Shown here in pieces: positions 19,080 to 27,639 of a stretch of DNA of 64,000 nt. The DNA comes from G963702155 sp963702155 (GTDB lineage Bacteria > Pseudomonadota > Alphaproteobacteria > Micavibrionales > Micavibrionaceae), in assembly GCA_963702155.1 (NCBI GenBank), contig OY969717.1, positions 434,001-498,000 of the forward strand. Direction: 5' to 3'. Under the pieces are notes generated by a model that ran no database searches, was not told the origin of the DNA, and saw only the letters and a list, made by a program, of their open reading frames with translations. The position numbers and the translations under genes were made by a program. Position 1 is the stretch's first letter; each line of letters opens with the position of its first letter.

Positions 19080-20126
19080 TTAAGTGGGGCGATGGATTGA
19101 ATAATCAACCAAGTCAACAAATAAAGATTTTATCTCATGATCCGGTACACGCTCAAGTGCACAAATCGCCTTATCACCATATGATTGCGCCAGTTCGAGC
19201 GATGACTGGATAGCGCCGCAGCCTTTAAATAACTTTTGCGCGTGTTGTAAGTCACCGTCTTTTTGCGTCTGGTCAGTTATAACACGGTTCCAAAAATCAA
19301 GATCATGTTGTAAATTATGGGTCTTTGCATGTCTGAGCGCGAAAAGAATAGGGGCGGTTATTTTGCCTTCTCTAAAATCATCGCCAATCGTTTTACCAAG
19401 TTTATCCCGCGCTGCCATATAATCGAGTGCATCATCGGCAATTTGAAAGGCAATCCCTAAATTAAGCCCATATACCGCCATGCTCGATATATCGGTTTCA
19501 CCTGCATTTGCGCAAACCGGGCCAACTTCACATGCTGCGGAAAAAAGAGCCGCCGTTTTGGATGTAATAATCTGGATATACTGATCCATGGTCAGGTCAA
19601 TATTACCTGCCATACTGAGTTGCAAAACCTCACCCTCCGCAATAATGGCAGACGCATCAGATAAAATTCGAAGCACATCAATAGAGCCCGTTTCAACCAT
19701 CAACTGAAAAGAGCGCGAAAATAAGAAATCGCCCACCAAAACACTGGCCTGATTACCAAAAACTTGAGAGGCTGCGTCTTGCCCGCGCCGCTCTAAACTT
19801 TCATCAACGACATCATCATGAAGTAAGGTCGCCGTATGAATAAACTCGACCGCACTGGCAAGCACATGCGCACGATTCATATTCGCATTAAAGATAGAGG
19901 CCGAAGCAAGCGTCAAAAGCGGCCGGATACGTTTACCACCGGCAGAAATAAGATAACTCGCAATTTGTGGGATTAAAGGGACGGAAGAATGTAGGCGCTT
20001 TAAAATAAGCGCGTTCACGGCATCCATATCATCGGATAAAATATAAGATAGCGTTTTGAGCGGCGAAGACATGTCCACAACCTCGCCCGTATCGGCAAAA
20101 TCCCTATCTGCGGCTTTATTCAACAT
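19080..20126 (-). CDS. ispB: Trans-polyprenyl diphosphate synthase (octaprenyl/decaprenyl type)
   Basis: Extends farnesyl diphosphate with isopentenyl diphosphate to the ubiquinone side chain. Both aspartate-rich motifs are present: DDVVD at 104-108 and DDALD at 231-235, along with GGKRIRP (63-69) and the ASQVFGN-x5-GDFLFSR segment. The length (348) is typical of bacterial long-chain enzymes. The product length cannot be read exactly. Confidence 0.9.
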   Translation of the reverse strand: MLNKAADRDFADTGEVVDMSSPLKTLSYILSDDMDAVNALILKRLHSSVPLIPQIASYLISAGGKRIRPLLTLASASIFNANMNRAHVLASAVEFIHTATLLHDDVVDESLERRGQDAASQVFGNQASVLVGDFLFSRSFQLMVETGSIDVLRILSDASAIIAEGEVLQLSMAGNIDLTMDQYIQIITSKTAALFSAACEVGPVCANAGETDISSMAVYGLNLGIAFQIADDALDYMAARDKLGKTIGDDFREGKITAPILFALRHAKTHNLQHDLDFWNRVITDQTQKDGDLQHAQKLFKGCGAIQSSLELAQSYGDKAICALERVPDHEIKSLFVDLVDYSIHRPT

Positions 20127-20260
20127 AAGACTGAGAAGTAATGCACGATAAGAAAAAGTACAAGTGTAAACTGTACTTTGAGTTAAAATATTATAGATAT
20201 TTGATAAGGGTAAAAATAGAATTACTTTATTTAATAGTATAACAAAATCAGGCTTTACAA

Positions 20261-20518
20261 ATGGAAGTCATATTTGAACACGTCGATATGTTCCGTGTGC
20301 TCATGGTAAAACATTTGCTTAAATCACATGGGATTGCGGTTTTTGACAATGACCAATTTACAAGCAACGCCTACGGCGGCACAATTTTGATTAAATACTC
20401 CATATCCGTACCGTCATCTGATTTTGATAAGGCCAGAAATATAATATTGAATGCAGATGAGTTCAAAAACGAACGCCAAGGGGATGATGATCTTAATCAG
20501 GTTCGGAAACCTGAATAG
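20261..20518 (+). CDS. DUF2007 domain protein (putative signal transducing protein)
   Basis: An 85-residue protein with the DUF2007 layout: VDMFRVLMVKHLLKSHGI, then a strand with GGTILIKYSISVP and a final helix DFDKARNII. The family resembles PII-like/ACT small domains and has no proven function. It overlaps the stop end of the convergent gene by 26 bases. The gene is preceded by a very AT-rich 130 bases. Confidence 0.7.
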   Translation: MEVIFEHVDMFRVLMVKHLLKSHGIAVFDNDQFTSNAYGGTILIKYSISVPSSDFDKARNIILNADEFKNERQGDDDLNQVRKPE

Positions 20519-21236
20519 TCTGCATACTGCTCCGCTCTTTTTTCTTACTTTGGTAGGCTTCAATAATACCCGCTAGCCCTGTCTTACCGGGAAGATCATT
20601 ACTAGAAGTATCATTATTTGAATTATTATTCATATTGGGGCGCGGAACTTCTGGCATAGTTGGTTTACTGGGGTGCCCCGTTTCCTGCATTTCAACATCA
20701 CCTTTATTAATTTGTACAAAAGAAGGTGTACGCACACTGCGGTCTGAGGTTTTCATACTCTTATTGGTTGGCGCAGTATCCGCGCTCTGTTCCCCCATGG
20801 TTTTAATGCCGCCAATATGTTCAGGGGAAACTTCCTTTATAGTTCGTTGTCCTGCCGCTTTATGTTGCTTTACATCAGGCAAAACATTTTCAGGCGTAGC
20901 AGCGGCCTCAGCCTTTACAGATGATTGCCCATCGTCATCGCTGACCGTTCCCGCCGCAAGTGCCTTGTACTTGTCCCACAATTGATCAACAGCACTATGC
21001 TCATCCGAAAGTGCGGCCTCGGCCTGCTCATTGAGCGCGGAATCATCAGCTTCAGATTCGTTATAATAATGTTGTTTTAAACCATTTTTTTTATGCACGC
21101 TTCCGCTATCATGTTTTTGCCCCTGCGTTGTATAACGCATGAAGCTTTGTGCATAAACCATGTTTGCTGCAATTAAATGCGTAAAAAGAGCAAACGCACT
21201 TATACAAAAAAACAATTTTATAAATGATGTTTTCAT
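20493..21236 (-). CDS. Exported low-complexity protein, unknown
   Basis: A 247-residue protein with a signal peptide (cut near VYAQ, about residue 30). The rest is mostly disordered: polar, with Ala/Glu/Asp/Ser/Lys-rich stretches, a PTMPEVPRP proline segment and an Asn/Ser run before a short C-terminal helix. No domain recognised. It overlaps DUF2007 tail-to-tail by 26 bases, and is only about 45 bases from the divergent GNAT start. Confidence 0.55.
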   Translation of the reverse strand: MKTSFIKLFFCISAFALFTHLIAANMVYAQSFMRYTTQGQKHDSGSVHKKNGLKQHYYNESEADDSALNEQAEAALSDEHSAVDQLWDKYKALAAGTVSDDDGQSSVKAEAAATPENVLPDVKQHKAAGQRTIKEVSPEHIGGIKTMGEQSADTAPTNKSMKTSDRSVRTPSFVQINKGDVEMQETGHPSKPTMPEVPRPNMNNNSNNDTSSNDLPGKTGLAGIIEAYQSKKKERSSMQTIQVSEPD

Positions 21237-21280
21237 AGTAAAAACAATAACCCTTAACGGTGCAGAATTGCAATAAAAAC

Positions 21281-21808
21281 ATGACCCAAACCTACACTAT
21301 AGAGTATCTTAAGTATAAAGATATAAACCGATTGCAAGCGTTTGTAGAGGCGTTAAAAACGGTAAAAAACACTGATTATTTTGAACGTCAATTTAAGTAT
21401 GTTGAAGAAAAGTTACGGACAATCGTAATTGCCAAATTTGATAAAGATGATGCCGGATACGCTATTTTTAATAAGGCTCCTAAGTATAATCTGTTCAGAC
21501 GTTTGGGTATTCCTGAAATACAAGATTTGAACGTTCTGCCTGAGTTCAGGCGGCAAGGTGTAGGGCGCGCTATTATAACAAAAGGCGAGCAATGGGCGCT
21601 TGAAAACGGGTTTGACACAATGGGAATAGGGGTCGGTTTGCATTCTACTTTTGGTGCAGCGCAACGCCTTTATATCAGAATGGGATACATCCCTGATGGC
21701 GCAGGGATAAACTATGACCGCAAGCCTTTAAATATAGGCGCTATAAAACCTGTAGACGATGATCTTTGTTTAATGATGACCAAATCATTAACAGGTTATA
21801 TAGCATAA
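21281..21808 (+). CDS. GNAT family N-acetyltransferase
   Basis: About 175 residues. The acetyl-CoA-binding motif A is clear (VLPEFRRQGVGRAII), followed by the helix EQWALENGF and the motif B region GAAQRLYIRMGY. A GTG at 21260 could add seven residues, but the ATG at 21281 is the more natural start. Substrate unknown. Confidence 0.8.
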   Translation: MTQTYTIEYLKYKDINRLQAFVEALKTVKNTDYFERQFKYVEEKLRTIVIAKFDKDDAGYAIFNKAPKYNLFRRLGIPEIQDLNVLPEFRRQGVGRAIITKGEQWALENGFDTMGIGVGLHSTFGAAQRLYIRMGYIPDGAGINYDRKPLNIGAIKPVDDDLCLMMTKSLTGYIA

Positions 21809-21875
21809 ACATCATATTTCTTGACATCACATACTTATTTTTATTAGTTTTTATTAAAATAAGGATACGGTATGT

Positions 21876-22163
21876 ATGGAAAATATAAACACGATTGTTC
21901 AAAAATTGTATCAGAAAGCTAACGCATCTTTTACCAAAGGCGAGCTAAAGTTTTATTTTGAAAATGCAGCACAAGATCATGAGTATTTTCAAAATCATCT
22001 AATAAATACGATTTTACCAGCTGCGGATATTGGGATTGATGAATTTGAAATAATTATGGCAGAACAAGATTTGTTGAATAATGAACTTATTAACAATACG
22101 GACTTGAACGAAGATCACGTAAAGTACAATTCAATGCGCCCAGAACTGTTTTTGGAAAAGTAA
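21876..22163 (+). CDS. Small acidic protein, unknown
   Basis: A 95-residue helical, acidic soluble protein without recognised motifs. It begins a run of three small AT-rich frames (to 22731), the second of which is broken. No close regulatory context apart from an AT-rich leader with AAGGA at 21860 or so. Confidence 0.5.
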   Translation: MENINTIVQKLYQKANASFTKGELKFYFENAAQDHEYFQNHLINTILPAADIGIDEFEIIMAEQDLLNNELINNTDLNEDHVKYNSMRPELFLEK

Positions 22164-22275
22164 AAAAATGGGTAAGGGGACTTTAAAAACAGAGTATTTG
22201 TGCGATAGGGGCATAAATAAATTATATGTTTAAAGTGTTTGGAATAGGGGCATATTAAATGCTCAGGATCTGACG

Positions 22276-22520
22276 ATGGATCAGGACATCTTGGATATTT
22301 GCAATTCTTTGAAAAAATCCCATCAAGACAAAAACATTTTAAGCCTCGAATTTGGTAAAGAGCTATCTTATGATGGTATTATAATAACGTATTTTCCCAA
22401 GATTACGGCGAATGCAGAGCCGGTATAATACAGCTTGTGTTGGCAGAAAATCGTGAGGCCAACCTATTTTTCGAAAATTTAAAAAATGTTGTATCTAACA
22501 TTTTTAATAAAATCTTCTAA
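22276..22520 (+). pseudogene. Remnant of a small gene with a one-base frameshift, unknown
   Basis: ATG at 22276 opens about 50 codons (start MDQDILDICNSLKK) ending at TAA 22428. From about 22389 a second frame reads on coherently (VFSQDYGECRAGIIQLVLAE, then NLFFENLKNVV) to the TAA at 22518-22520. The pieces join into about 81 residues if one base is restored between 22374 and 22428. The second frame ends 4 bases before the ATG of the following small gene, as expected for an operon. No family recognised. Confidence 0.5.
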
Positions 22521-22524
22521 AAAC

Positions 22525-22731
22525 ATGGCCTTGTCCAAGATCGAAGCGAAAAGCTCGATCAAAAAAATTCAAGAATTCTCTCAAAAATATAATCTTGATC
22601 CCGACGATGTATATAAATTTATTGATACAAAATCCAGAGAGGTACGGCAGACTTTAAAAGCAAAGAAATTAGGTCTGCCTTCGGATATCGACTATAACAA
22701 AGTTAATATAGGTGATCTGTTTTATGATTAA
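22525..22731 (+). CDS. Small basic helical protein, unknown
   Basis: A 68-residue protein (MALSKIEAKSS start), Lys-rich, with a helix-turn pattern (FSQKYNLDPDDVYKFI, then EVRQTLKAKKLGL). The frame extends to 22486, but the ATG at 22525 follows 4 bases after the end of the broken upstream frame and gives a cleaner N-terminus. It might be a small DNA-binding protein; that is only a guess from size and charge. Confidence 0.45.
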   Translation: MALSKIEAKSSIKKIQEFSQKYNLDPDDVYKFIDTKSREVRQTLKAKKLGLPSDIDYNKVNIGDLFYD

Positions 22732-22757
22732 TAAAATTTGGCTACTTATAGAAAAGT

Positions 22758-23561
22758 TTATAAAATATTTTCGGCCTCAATGTCTTTTAAAAGCGCTAAT
22801 CCAATCTCACAATTTTTTAAAGAATCAAAAGTCTTTGAACGCATAATCCCGACTTTTTTATCTCGAAACAAAATGGGCTCGTTGTAGTCTGGTAAACGAT
22901 CCAAGCCCAAATCCTGCGCACAAACAATATATAAATGCTTTTTTGCCAAACCGCGATAATGCATCCGTGCCGTTAACTCCTGCCCGATATAACACCCCTT
23001 ATCATAACAAACGCCGTTGAGCGTATCTATACGACCTTCGGATAAGGCCGATTGACCAATAACCAAATCGCGGCTTCCGTCCGGTATACATAGCGATATC
23101 CTGAGCCTATCCCAATGTGAAAAAGGGGTCTCCTCCAAATAATGAGGTTTTTCAAACGCTCGAAATCCCATATCCCTATGGCGCGGGTCGTGATATCCCG
23201 CAAGATCAGATGCATGCGCGCCAGCCGCTATTGCATATACAGGTGTTTTTTCATTAAGGGATAGCGCAACATCCGCCCTCAAACGAAACATGTTCAAGCG
23301 ATTATAAAAATCAGTTGCACGCGCGCCGCCCTCGGTTTCTAAAAAAATCGTATCCCCGCGCTCATAAACAAAAAAATCATGCAGAAATTTGCCTTGCGCG
23401 CTTAAAAAACAGGAATAGATAGAATCTTGCGTTTTTAATAAATGAATATCATTCGTAATCAACCCTTGAAGGAAATCATAACGATCTACACCCTCAACAT
23501 GGATTAAACCGCGATGGGGCAGGGGGCAATACCATTGATCTGTCTTGTGCTTTTCTGTCAT
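22758..23561 (-). CDS. ygfZ: CAF17/YgfZ-type folate-binding protein
   Basis: A GcvT-like protein that uses folate to support iron-sulfur cluster assembly or repair. The diagnostic K-G-C-Y-x-G-Q-E signature is present (KGCYIGQEL), followed by MHYRG, and the N-terminal RGLIHVEGVDRYDFLQGLIT-like region fits (given here only in part: DRYDFLQG). An open frame reaches 23612, but the ATG at 23561 (MTEKHKTDQ) is the likelier start, giving 267 residues. It faces the glycosyltransferase gene head-to-head; an alternative start of that gene overlaps this ATG in a CATG palindrome. Confidence 0.85.
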   Translation of the reverse strand: MTEKHKTDQWYCPLPHRGLIHVEGVDRYDFLQGLITNDIHLLKTQDSIYSCFLSAQGKFLHDFFVYERGDTIFLETEGGARATDFYNRLNMFRLRADVALSLNEKTPVYAIAAGAHASDLAGYHDPRHRDMGFRAFEKPHYLEETPFSHWDRLRISLCIPDGSRDLVIGQSALSEGRIDTLNGVCYDKGCYIGQELTARMHYRGLAKKHLYIVCAQDLGLDRLPDYNEPILFRDKKVGIMRSKTFDSLKNCEIGLALLKDIEAENIL

Positions 23562-23571
23562 GATGGCCTTT

Positions 23572-24540
23572 ATGAGTAGGATCAAAAATAAATCACCGGA
23601 AATATTGTTCATAACATCGAGCCGTATTGGCGATGCCGTTTTATCAACCGGACTTCTATCATATATAAGTGAAAATAATCCAAAGGCAAAAATAACAATT
23701 GTCTGCGGCCCATTGGCAGCCTCGCTTTTTGAAGGCGTACCTAATGTAAAAGAGATTATACCGCTTAAAAAAGAAAAACATCACAAGCACTGGTTAAAAC
23801 TGTGGCAAAGAATTATTAAAATACGCTGGCATACCGTTGTGGATTTGAGGGATTCAGCTGTAAGCAGAGTAGTATTTGCTAAAAAGCGTTTTATTTTTGG
23901 CCGTCATATCGACAAATCAAAGCATAAGGTCGAACAAAACGCTCGAGTTATGAATTTGAATATACCACCATCGCCAATGCTATGGTTTACAGCAAAGCAG
24001 TTATACGAAGCGCGACAATACATCCCGCAAAATAAGAAGATTATCGCCATAGGCCCTGCCGCTAATTGGCATGCAAAAACATGGCCGGCAGAAAACTTTA
24101 TAAAAATTATAAAATATCTAACTGAAAGTAAAAACGCACGTTACCAAGACGCCCATATAGCTATCCTTGCTGCTCCCGGCGAAGAGCATGTCGCTAATAC
24201 AGTCTTGCAAACCATTCCAAAAGAACGGCGTATAGATCTGATTGCTAAGTTAAATCCAGCAGCCGCCGCCGCCGCCATATCATTATGCAATCTATACATC
24301 GGGAATGACTCTGGCCTTATGCATTGCGCTGCCGCAAGCGGCATAAAAACCCTCGGTTTATTCGGGCCTAGCTATCCACATATTTATAGGCCGTGGGGAA
24401 AAGATGCACATTATGTTTCAACACCTCAAGGGTTCGATGAGCTTATTGCATATGATGGTTATGAGGCTAAAACGGCGCCATGTTTAATGCATGGAATCAC
24501 AGTAGAAATGGTTCAAAAAAAGTTAGACGATATTTTGTAA
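23572..24540 (+). CDS. Glycosyltransferase family 9 (heptosyltransferase-like)
   Basis: A GT9 protein of 322 residues, the family of ADP-heptose:LPS heptosyltransferases (WaaC/WaaF). Signatures include ITSSRIGDAVLSTGLL at the start, a mid-protein AIGPAANWHAKTWP, and LCNLYIGNDSGLMHCAAA with TLGLFGPS near the C-terminus. It likely adds sugars to the LPS core. Starts at 23572 and at 23560 (four codons earlier, overlapping the divergent ATG) are both possible. A hairpin with T-run follows the stop. Confidence 0.85.
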   Translation: MSRIKNKSPEILFITSSRIGDAVLSTGLLSYISENNPKAKITIVCGPLAASLFEGVPNVKEIIPLKKEKHHKHWLKLWQRIIKIRWHTVVDLRDSAVSRVVFAKKRFIFGRHIDKSKHKVEQNARVMNLNIPPSPMLWFTAKQLYEARQYIPQNKKIIAIGPAANWHAKTWPAENFIKIIKYLTESKNARYQDAHIAILAAPGEEHVANTVLQTIPKERRIDLIAKLNPAAAAAAISLCNLYIGNDSGLMHCAAASGIKTLGLFGPSYPHIYRPWGKDAHYVSTPQGFDELIAYDGYEAKTAPCLMHGITVEMVQKKLDDIL

Positions 24541-24547
24541 ATAAAAG

Positions 24548-24573
24548 AAGCGAGCTAAAAAGCCCGCTTTTTA
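24548..24573 (+). terminator. Rho-independent terminator after GT9 gene
   Basis: Nine-base inverted repeat AAGCGAGCT / AGCCCGCTT with one mismatch around an AAAA loop, followed by TTT. Placed between two convergent genes, it can serve both. Confidence 0.7.
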
Positions 24574-24592
24574 AAGTTTTTGCAAAAGAATA

Positions 24593-25138
24593 TTATTCGT
24601 TTAAATCCGTGTAAGGACCGTCTTCTTTTTTATAGTTTCTCAACATACGCTTTTCTATACGGCTTTGATATTTGTAATCAATATGCGCTTTTAAATAATT
24701 CTCGCGAGATTTTTCGGCTACATCATAAGGAACATATAATGTGCGCTCCCAACCTTTAGCTAACATACAGCCTTCAAAATCATGATAATCTGAGTGCTCA
24801 GCATAAAGATGCTCATCACGCTCTGGCTCATCCCAATTATCAAGCTCTCGTTGATCTGGGTCTAAAACACGCCCTTTTAGGGTTGTGGGAATGGCGTTTT
24901 TAACGGCACCCAAACGCTCAAGCTCGCGCAATTCAACAACACAGCGCGCAATATCACGATTTAACATTTGCTGAACCTTTGGCCCTTGTTGATAAATGGC
25001 CTCGGAAACAACAGACCGTTGCCAGTACTGTCCTTCTTTGTCAATGTCCACAGAAGGGCTAGATTGATAATGTTCGCACGCCCCTAAAAATAAAACGGCC
25101 ATTGCGGCAAAAAAAGTAAATAAAGATTTGGAAAACAT
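24593..25138 (-). CDS. Putative lipoprotein, unknown
   Basis: A 181-residue protein with a lipoprotein signal: hydrophobic stretch, then lipobox LGAC with the lipidated Cys at 21. The mature part is highly charged (Glu/Asp/Arg/Tyr) with Cys residues in RCVVELRELERLG and EGCMLAKGWER, which could form a disulfide. The CMLAKGW segment is similar to that seen in short proteobacterial lipoproteins of unknown role. No partner gene. Confidence 0.7.
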   Translation of the reverse strand: MFSKSLFTFFAAMAVLFLGACEHYQSSPSVDIDKEGQYWQRSVVSEAIYQQGPKVQQMLNRDIARCVVELRELERLGAVKNAIPTTLKGRVLDPDQRELDNWDEPERDEHLYAEHSDYHDFEGCMLAKGWERTLYVPYDVAEKSRENYLKAHIDYKYQSRIEKRMLRNYKKEDGPYTDLNE

Positions 25139-25235
25139 GAACGCTTCTATCCGGTTTTTTTAATATAAACAGTATTTAACTTAAAGCATAACACCATATA
25201 AAGAGTGGCTCAATCAAGATTTTAATGCATATTGC

Positions 25236-27065
25236 TTAATTTTGATAACCCGTTTGTGATATAATAGACCACCAAGTCTCTAAAACCATACCATAAAGCG
25301 GAGTTGTATCGGGTCTTTTAATATAATTTCTATAAGCAACATAATCTTTACCAAGATAATAAAGTGGCACCATATAATGCCCGTGTAAAAGCAATCGATC
25401 AAGCGCATGAACATGTGTGACCAGATCTTGACGGGTTTCCGCAAACGCTATTTGACTTGCAAGGATATCAATAACCGGATCGCATATCCCTGCATAATTC
25501 CAGCGCCCCGGTTGATCCGCTGCACCACAGCCCCAGTATAAGGATTGCTCTGTCCCTGGCGAAAGGGAGGAAAGCCAATGATAAAGCGTCATGTCAAAAT
25601 TGTATTCTTGTAAACGACCTGTATATGCTGCCAAATCCATAACACGGATCGTAATGTCTATACCAAGCTTATCCAGCGTACGCTTATAATGAAGCGCGAT
25701 TTTTTCTTCTTCCGGCGCGCCTAAGATAAGCTCGAATGAAAACGGATTACTATCTTTCACGCGGCGACCATTTTCAACTATCCATCCGGCATCGCGCAAT
25801 AATCTATCTGCGGCGCGCATATTTTTTCTTAAATTTGCAGCTGTAGTATTTTGCGACGGCTCTGGCAGTGTCCCAAATACAGAACGATCAAGCTGATTTC
25901 TATAGGGTGAAAGCAAGTCAAGTTCGGCATCGCTTGGAGCAACAGGCGCGGCCAGTTCAGAGTTTGGATAAAAACTACTAATCCGCTTATATTCCCCATA
26001 AAAAAGATTTTTATTAATCCAGTCAAAATCAAGCAAAAGTGATAGGGCTTTCCGAACGCGGATATCATTAAAAGGCGCGCGGCGTGTATTGAAAATAAGC
26101 GCTTTTACCCGCTCTGGCCGGCTATGGGAAAGGGCTTCCGCTTTAATTTCCCCGCTATCTATGGCAGGAAAATCATATGTACTCACCCATTTCCCTGCAT
26201 TAAACTCGCGGCGCAAATCAATATCTCCTGATTTAAACGCTTCAAATGCAACTGTATCATCACGATAATAATCATAAATTATACGGTCAAAATTATGATG
26301 CCCTGCATTGGTCAGTAAATCCGCCGCCCAATAATCTTGTATGCGCTCATAGGTAACGCGCCGTCCGGCATCTACAGACGCAATTTTATAGGGACCGTTG
26401 GCGATGGGCGGCTCTAAAGTCGTAGATTCAAAATCGCGCCCCTCCCAATAGGCTTTTGATAAAATGGGCATCATAGCCAAAATCATCACCGTTTCCTGAT
26501 CATACCCCTCGCCAAATTCAAAATGAACGGTAAGAGCGCCGCGTTTTTCCGCCACCTTTACCAATTTATAAATTTGCCGCATATTGGGACGACCCGATGT
26601 TTTAAGCGTTTCGAATGAAAATAAAACATCATCCGCAGTGATAGGGCTGCCATCATGAAACCGCGCCTTTGTGTTGATATAAAATGTAATGGCTGAACGA
26701 TTATCCGCAACGTCAACCCGTTCGGCAATAAGGGGGTACATTGTGAAAGGCTCATCCCAAACCCGCGCCATCAAGCGATCATAAACCAAATTAAGACCCT
26801 GCGCGGCCTTACCTTTGATGGTATAGGGATTGAGAGTATCAAACGTACCAATCGCCGCATGTTTCAAAGTGCCGCCCTTTGGCGCCTCAGGATTAGCATA
26901 AGTAAGATGCGTATCATCTGCGCTGTATTTTGCATCCCCATGCATCGCCAGACCAAAGTGATTTTTGTCCGATTTGGCTCCATCATCTGTATTGATGTCT
27001 TGCGCCAGCACCCCAAAAGGACTTAAAAGAAAGGCGAGTATAAAAAGAAAGAAAAAACGGTTCAT
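25236..27065 (-). CDS. ABC transporter family 5 substrate-binding protein (YejA-like)
   Basis: A periplasmic oligopeptide-type binding protein of about 609 residues. The signal peptide starts MNRFFFLFILAF and ends near LAQ. SBP_bac_5 features are HFGLAMHGDAKY, PKGGTLKHAAIGTFDTLNPY, FHDGSPITADDVLFSFE and the late YWGCGAADQPGRWNYAG. YejA proteins bind peptides for YejBEF, but no permease gene is in the window. A TTG at 27101 with GGAGG close by would add 12 residues; ATG 27065 gives the proper signal peptide. The ATG overlaps that of the divergent macro-domain gene. Confidence 0.88.
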   Translation of the reverse strand: MNRFFFLFILAFLLSPFGVLAQDINTDDGAKSDKNHFGLAMHGDAKYSADDTHLTYANPEAPKGGTLKHAAIGTFDTLNPYTIKGKAAQGLNLVYDRLMARVWDEPFTMYPLIAERVDVADNRSAITFYINTKARFHDGSPITADDVLFSFETLKTSGRPNMRQIYKLVKVAEKRGALTVHFEFGEGYDQETVMILAMMPILSKAYWEGRDFESTTLEPPIANGPYKIASVDAGRRVTYERIQDYWAADLLTNAGHHNFDRIIYDYYRDDTVAFEAFKSGDIDLRREFNAGKWVSTYDFPAIDSGEIKAEALSHSRPERVKALIFNTRRAPFNDIRVRKALSLLLDFDWINKNLFYGEYKRISSFYPNSELAAPVAPSDAELDLLSPYRNQLDRSVFGTLPEPSQNTTAANLRKNMRAADRLLRDAGWIVENGRRVKDSNPFSFELILGAPEEEKIALHYKRTLDKLGIDITIRVMDLAAYTGRLQEYNFDMTLYHWLSSLSPGTEQSLYWGCGAADQPGRWNYAGICDPVIDILASQIAFAETRQDLVTHVHALDRLLLHGHYMVPLYYLGKDYVAYRNYIKRPDTTPLYGMVLETWWSIISQTGYQN

Positions 27066-27627
27066 GAAAATAGTGATAGCAGACGATCCCGTATCCTCCA
27101 ATCCTTATCTACGGAAGATCAAATTGATCCGTGGAAATATTACAGATCAAAAATGCGATGCGATTGTTACAATGATTCCGCATACGCTCGAACTTCGCGG
27201 CGTTCTAAATACAGCACTCGATAAGGCCACCGATCAAAACATTATTCAATTTATCAAACAACAAAAGATGCAACCAAAGGATGGCGATGTGTTTGCAATG
27301 CCCGCAAAAGGTTTGAACTGCAAACATCTAATTATATCTATCGTAAGTCCTTGGAAAGACGATTTTGATAGACCGGATCGGATCTTGTTGAACGGATGCC
27401 GCAAACCTTTGGATCTGTCCGAGGAATTGGGTTTAAAAACCATCGCCTTCCCGCCATTGGCCTCAGGTAAAAATGGCTTTCCCAAAAAGCGCGCCGCCAG
27501 ATTGATGATAGAAGGCATTAGCAGCCGGCTGGACGAAAGCTTCGATGAAATCCAAATCGTAGCCCTTAAAAATGAAACGCTGGATTTATATAAAATCCGT
27601 CTTCAGGTTAGCGGTTGGCGGGCATAG
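27064..27627 (+). CDS. Macro-domain-like protein
   Basis: A 187-residue protein with a macro-type (ADP-ribose binding) layout: KLIRGNITDQKCDAIV, then GDVFAMPAKGLNCKHLI and TIAFPPLASGKNGFPKKRAA, which correspond to the strand-loop elements of the fold. The usual NAAN and Gly-rich loop segments are replaced by TMIPHTLELRGVLN, so the ligand pocket is altered and hydrolase activity is doubtful. The ATG at 27064 shares the CATG with the divergent binding-protein gene. Confidence 0.75.
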   Translation: MKIVIADDPVSSNPYLRKIKLIRGNITDQKCDAIVTMIPHTLELRGVLNTALDKATDQNIIQFIKQQKMQPKDGDVFAMPAKGLNCKHLIISIVSPWKDDFDRPDRILLNGCRKPLDLSEELGLKTIAFPPLASGKNGFPKKRAARLMIEGISSRLDESFDEIQIVALKNETLDLYKIRLQVSGWRA

Positions 27628-27639
27628 CTTTTAAATATC

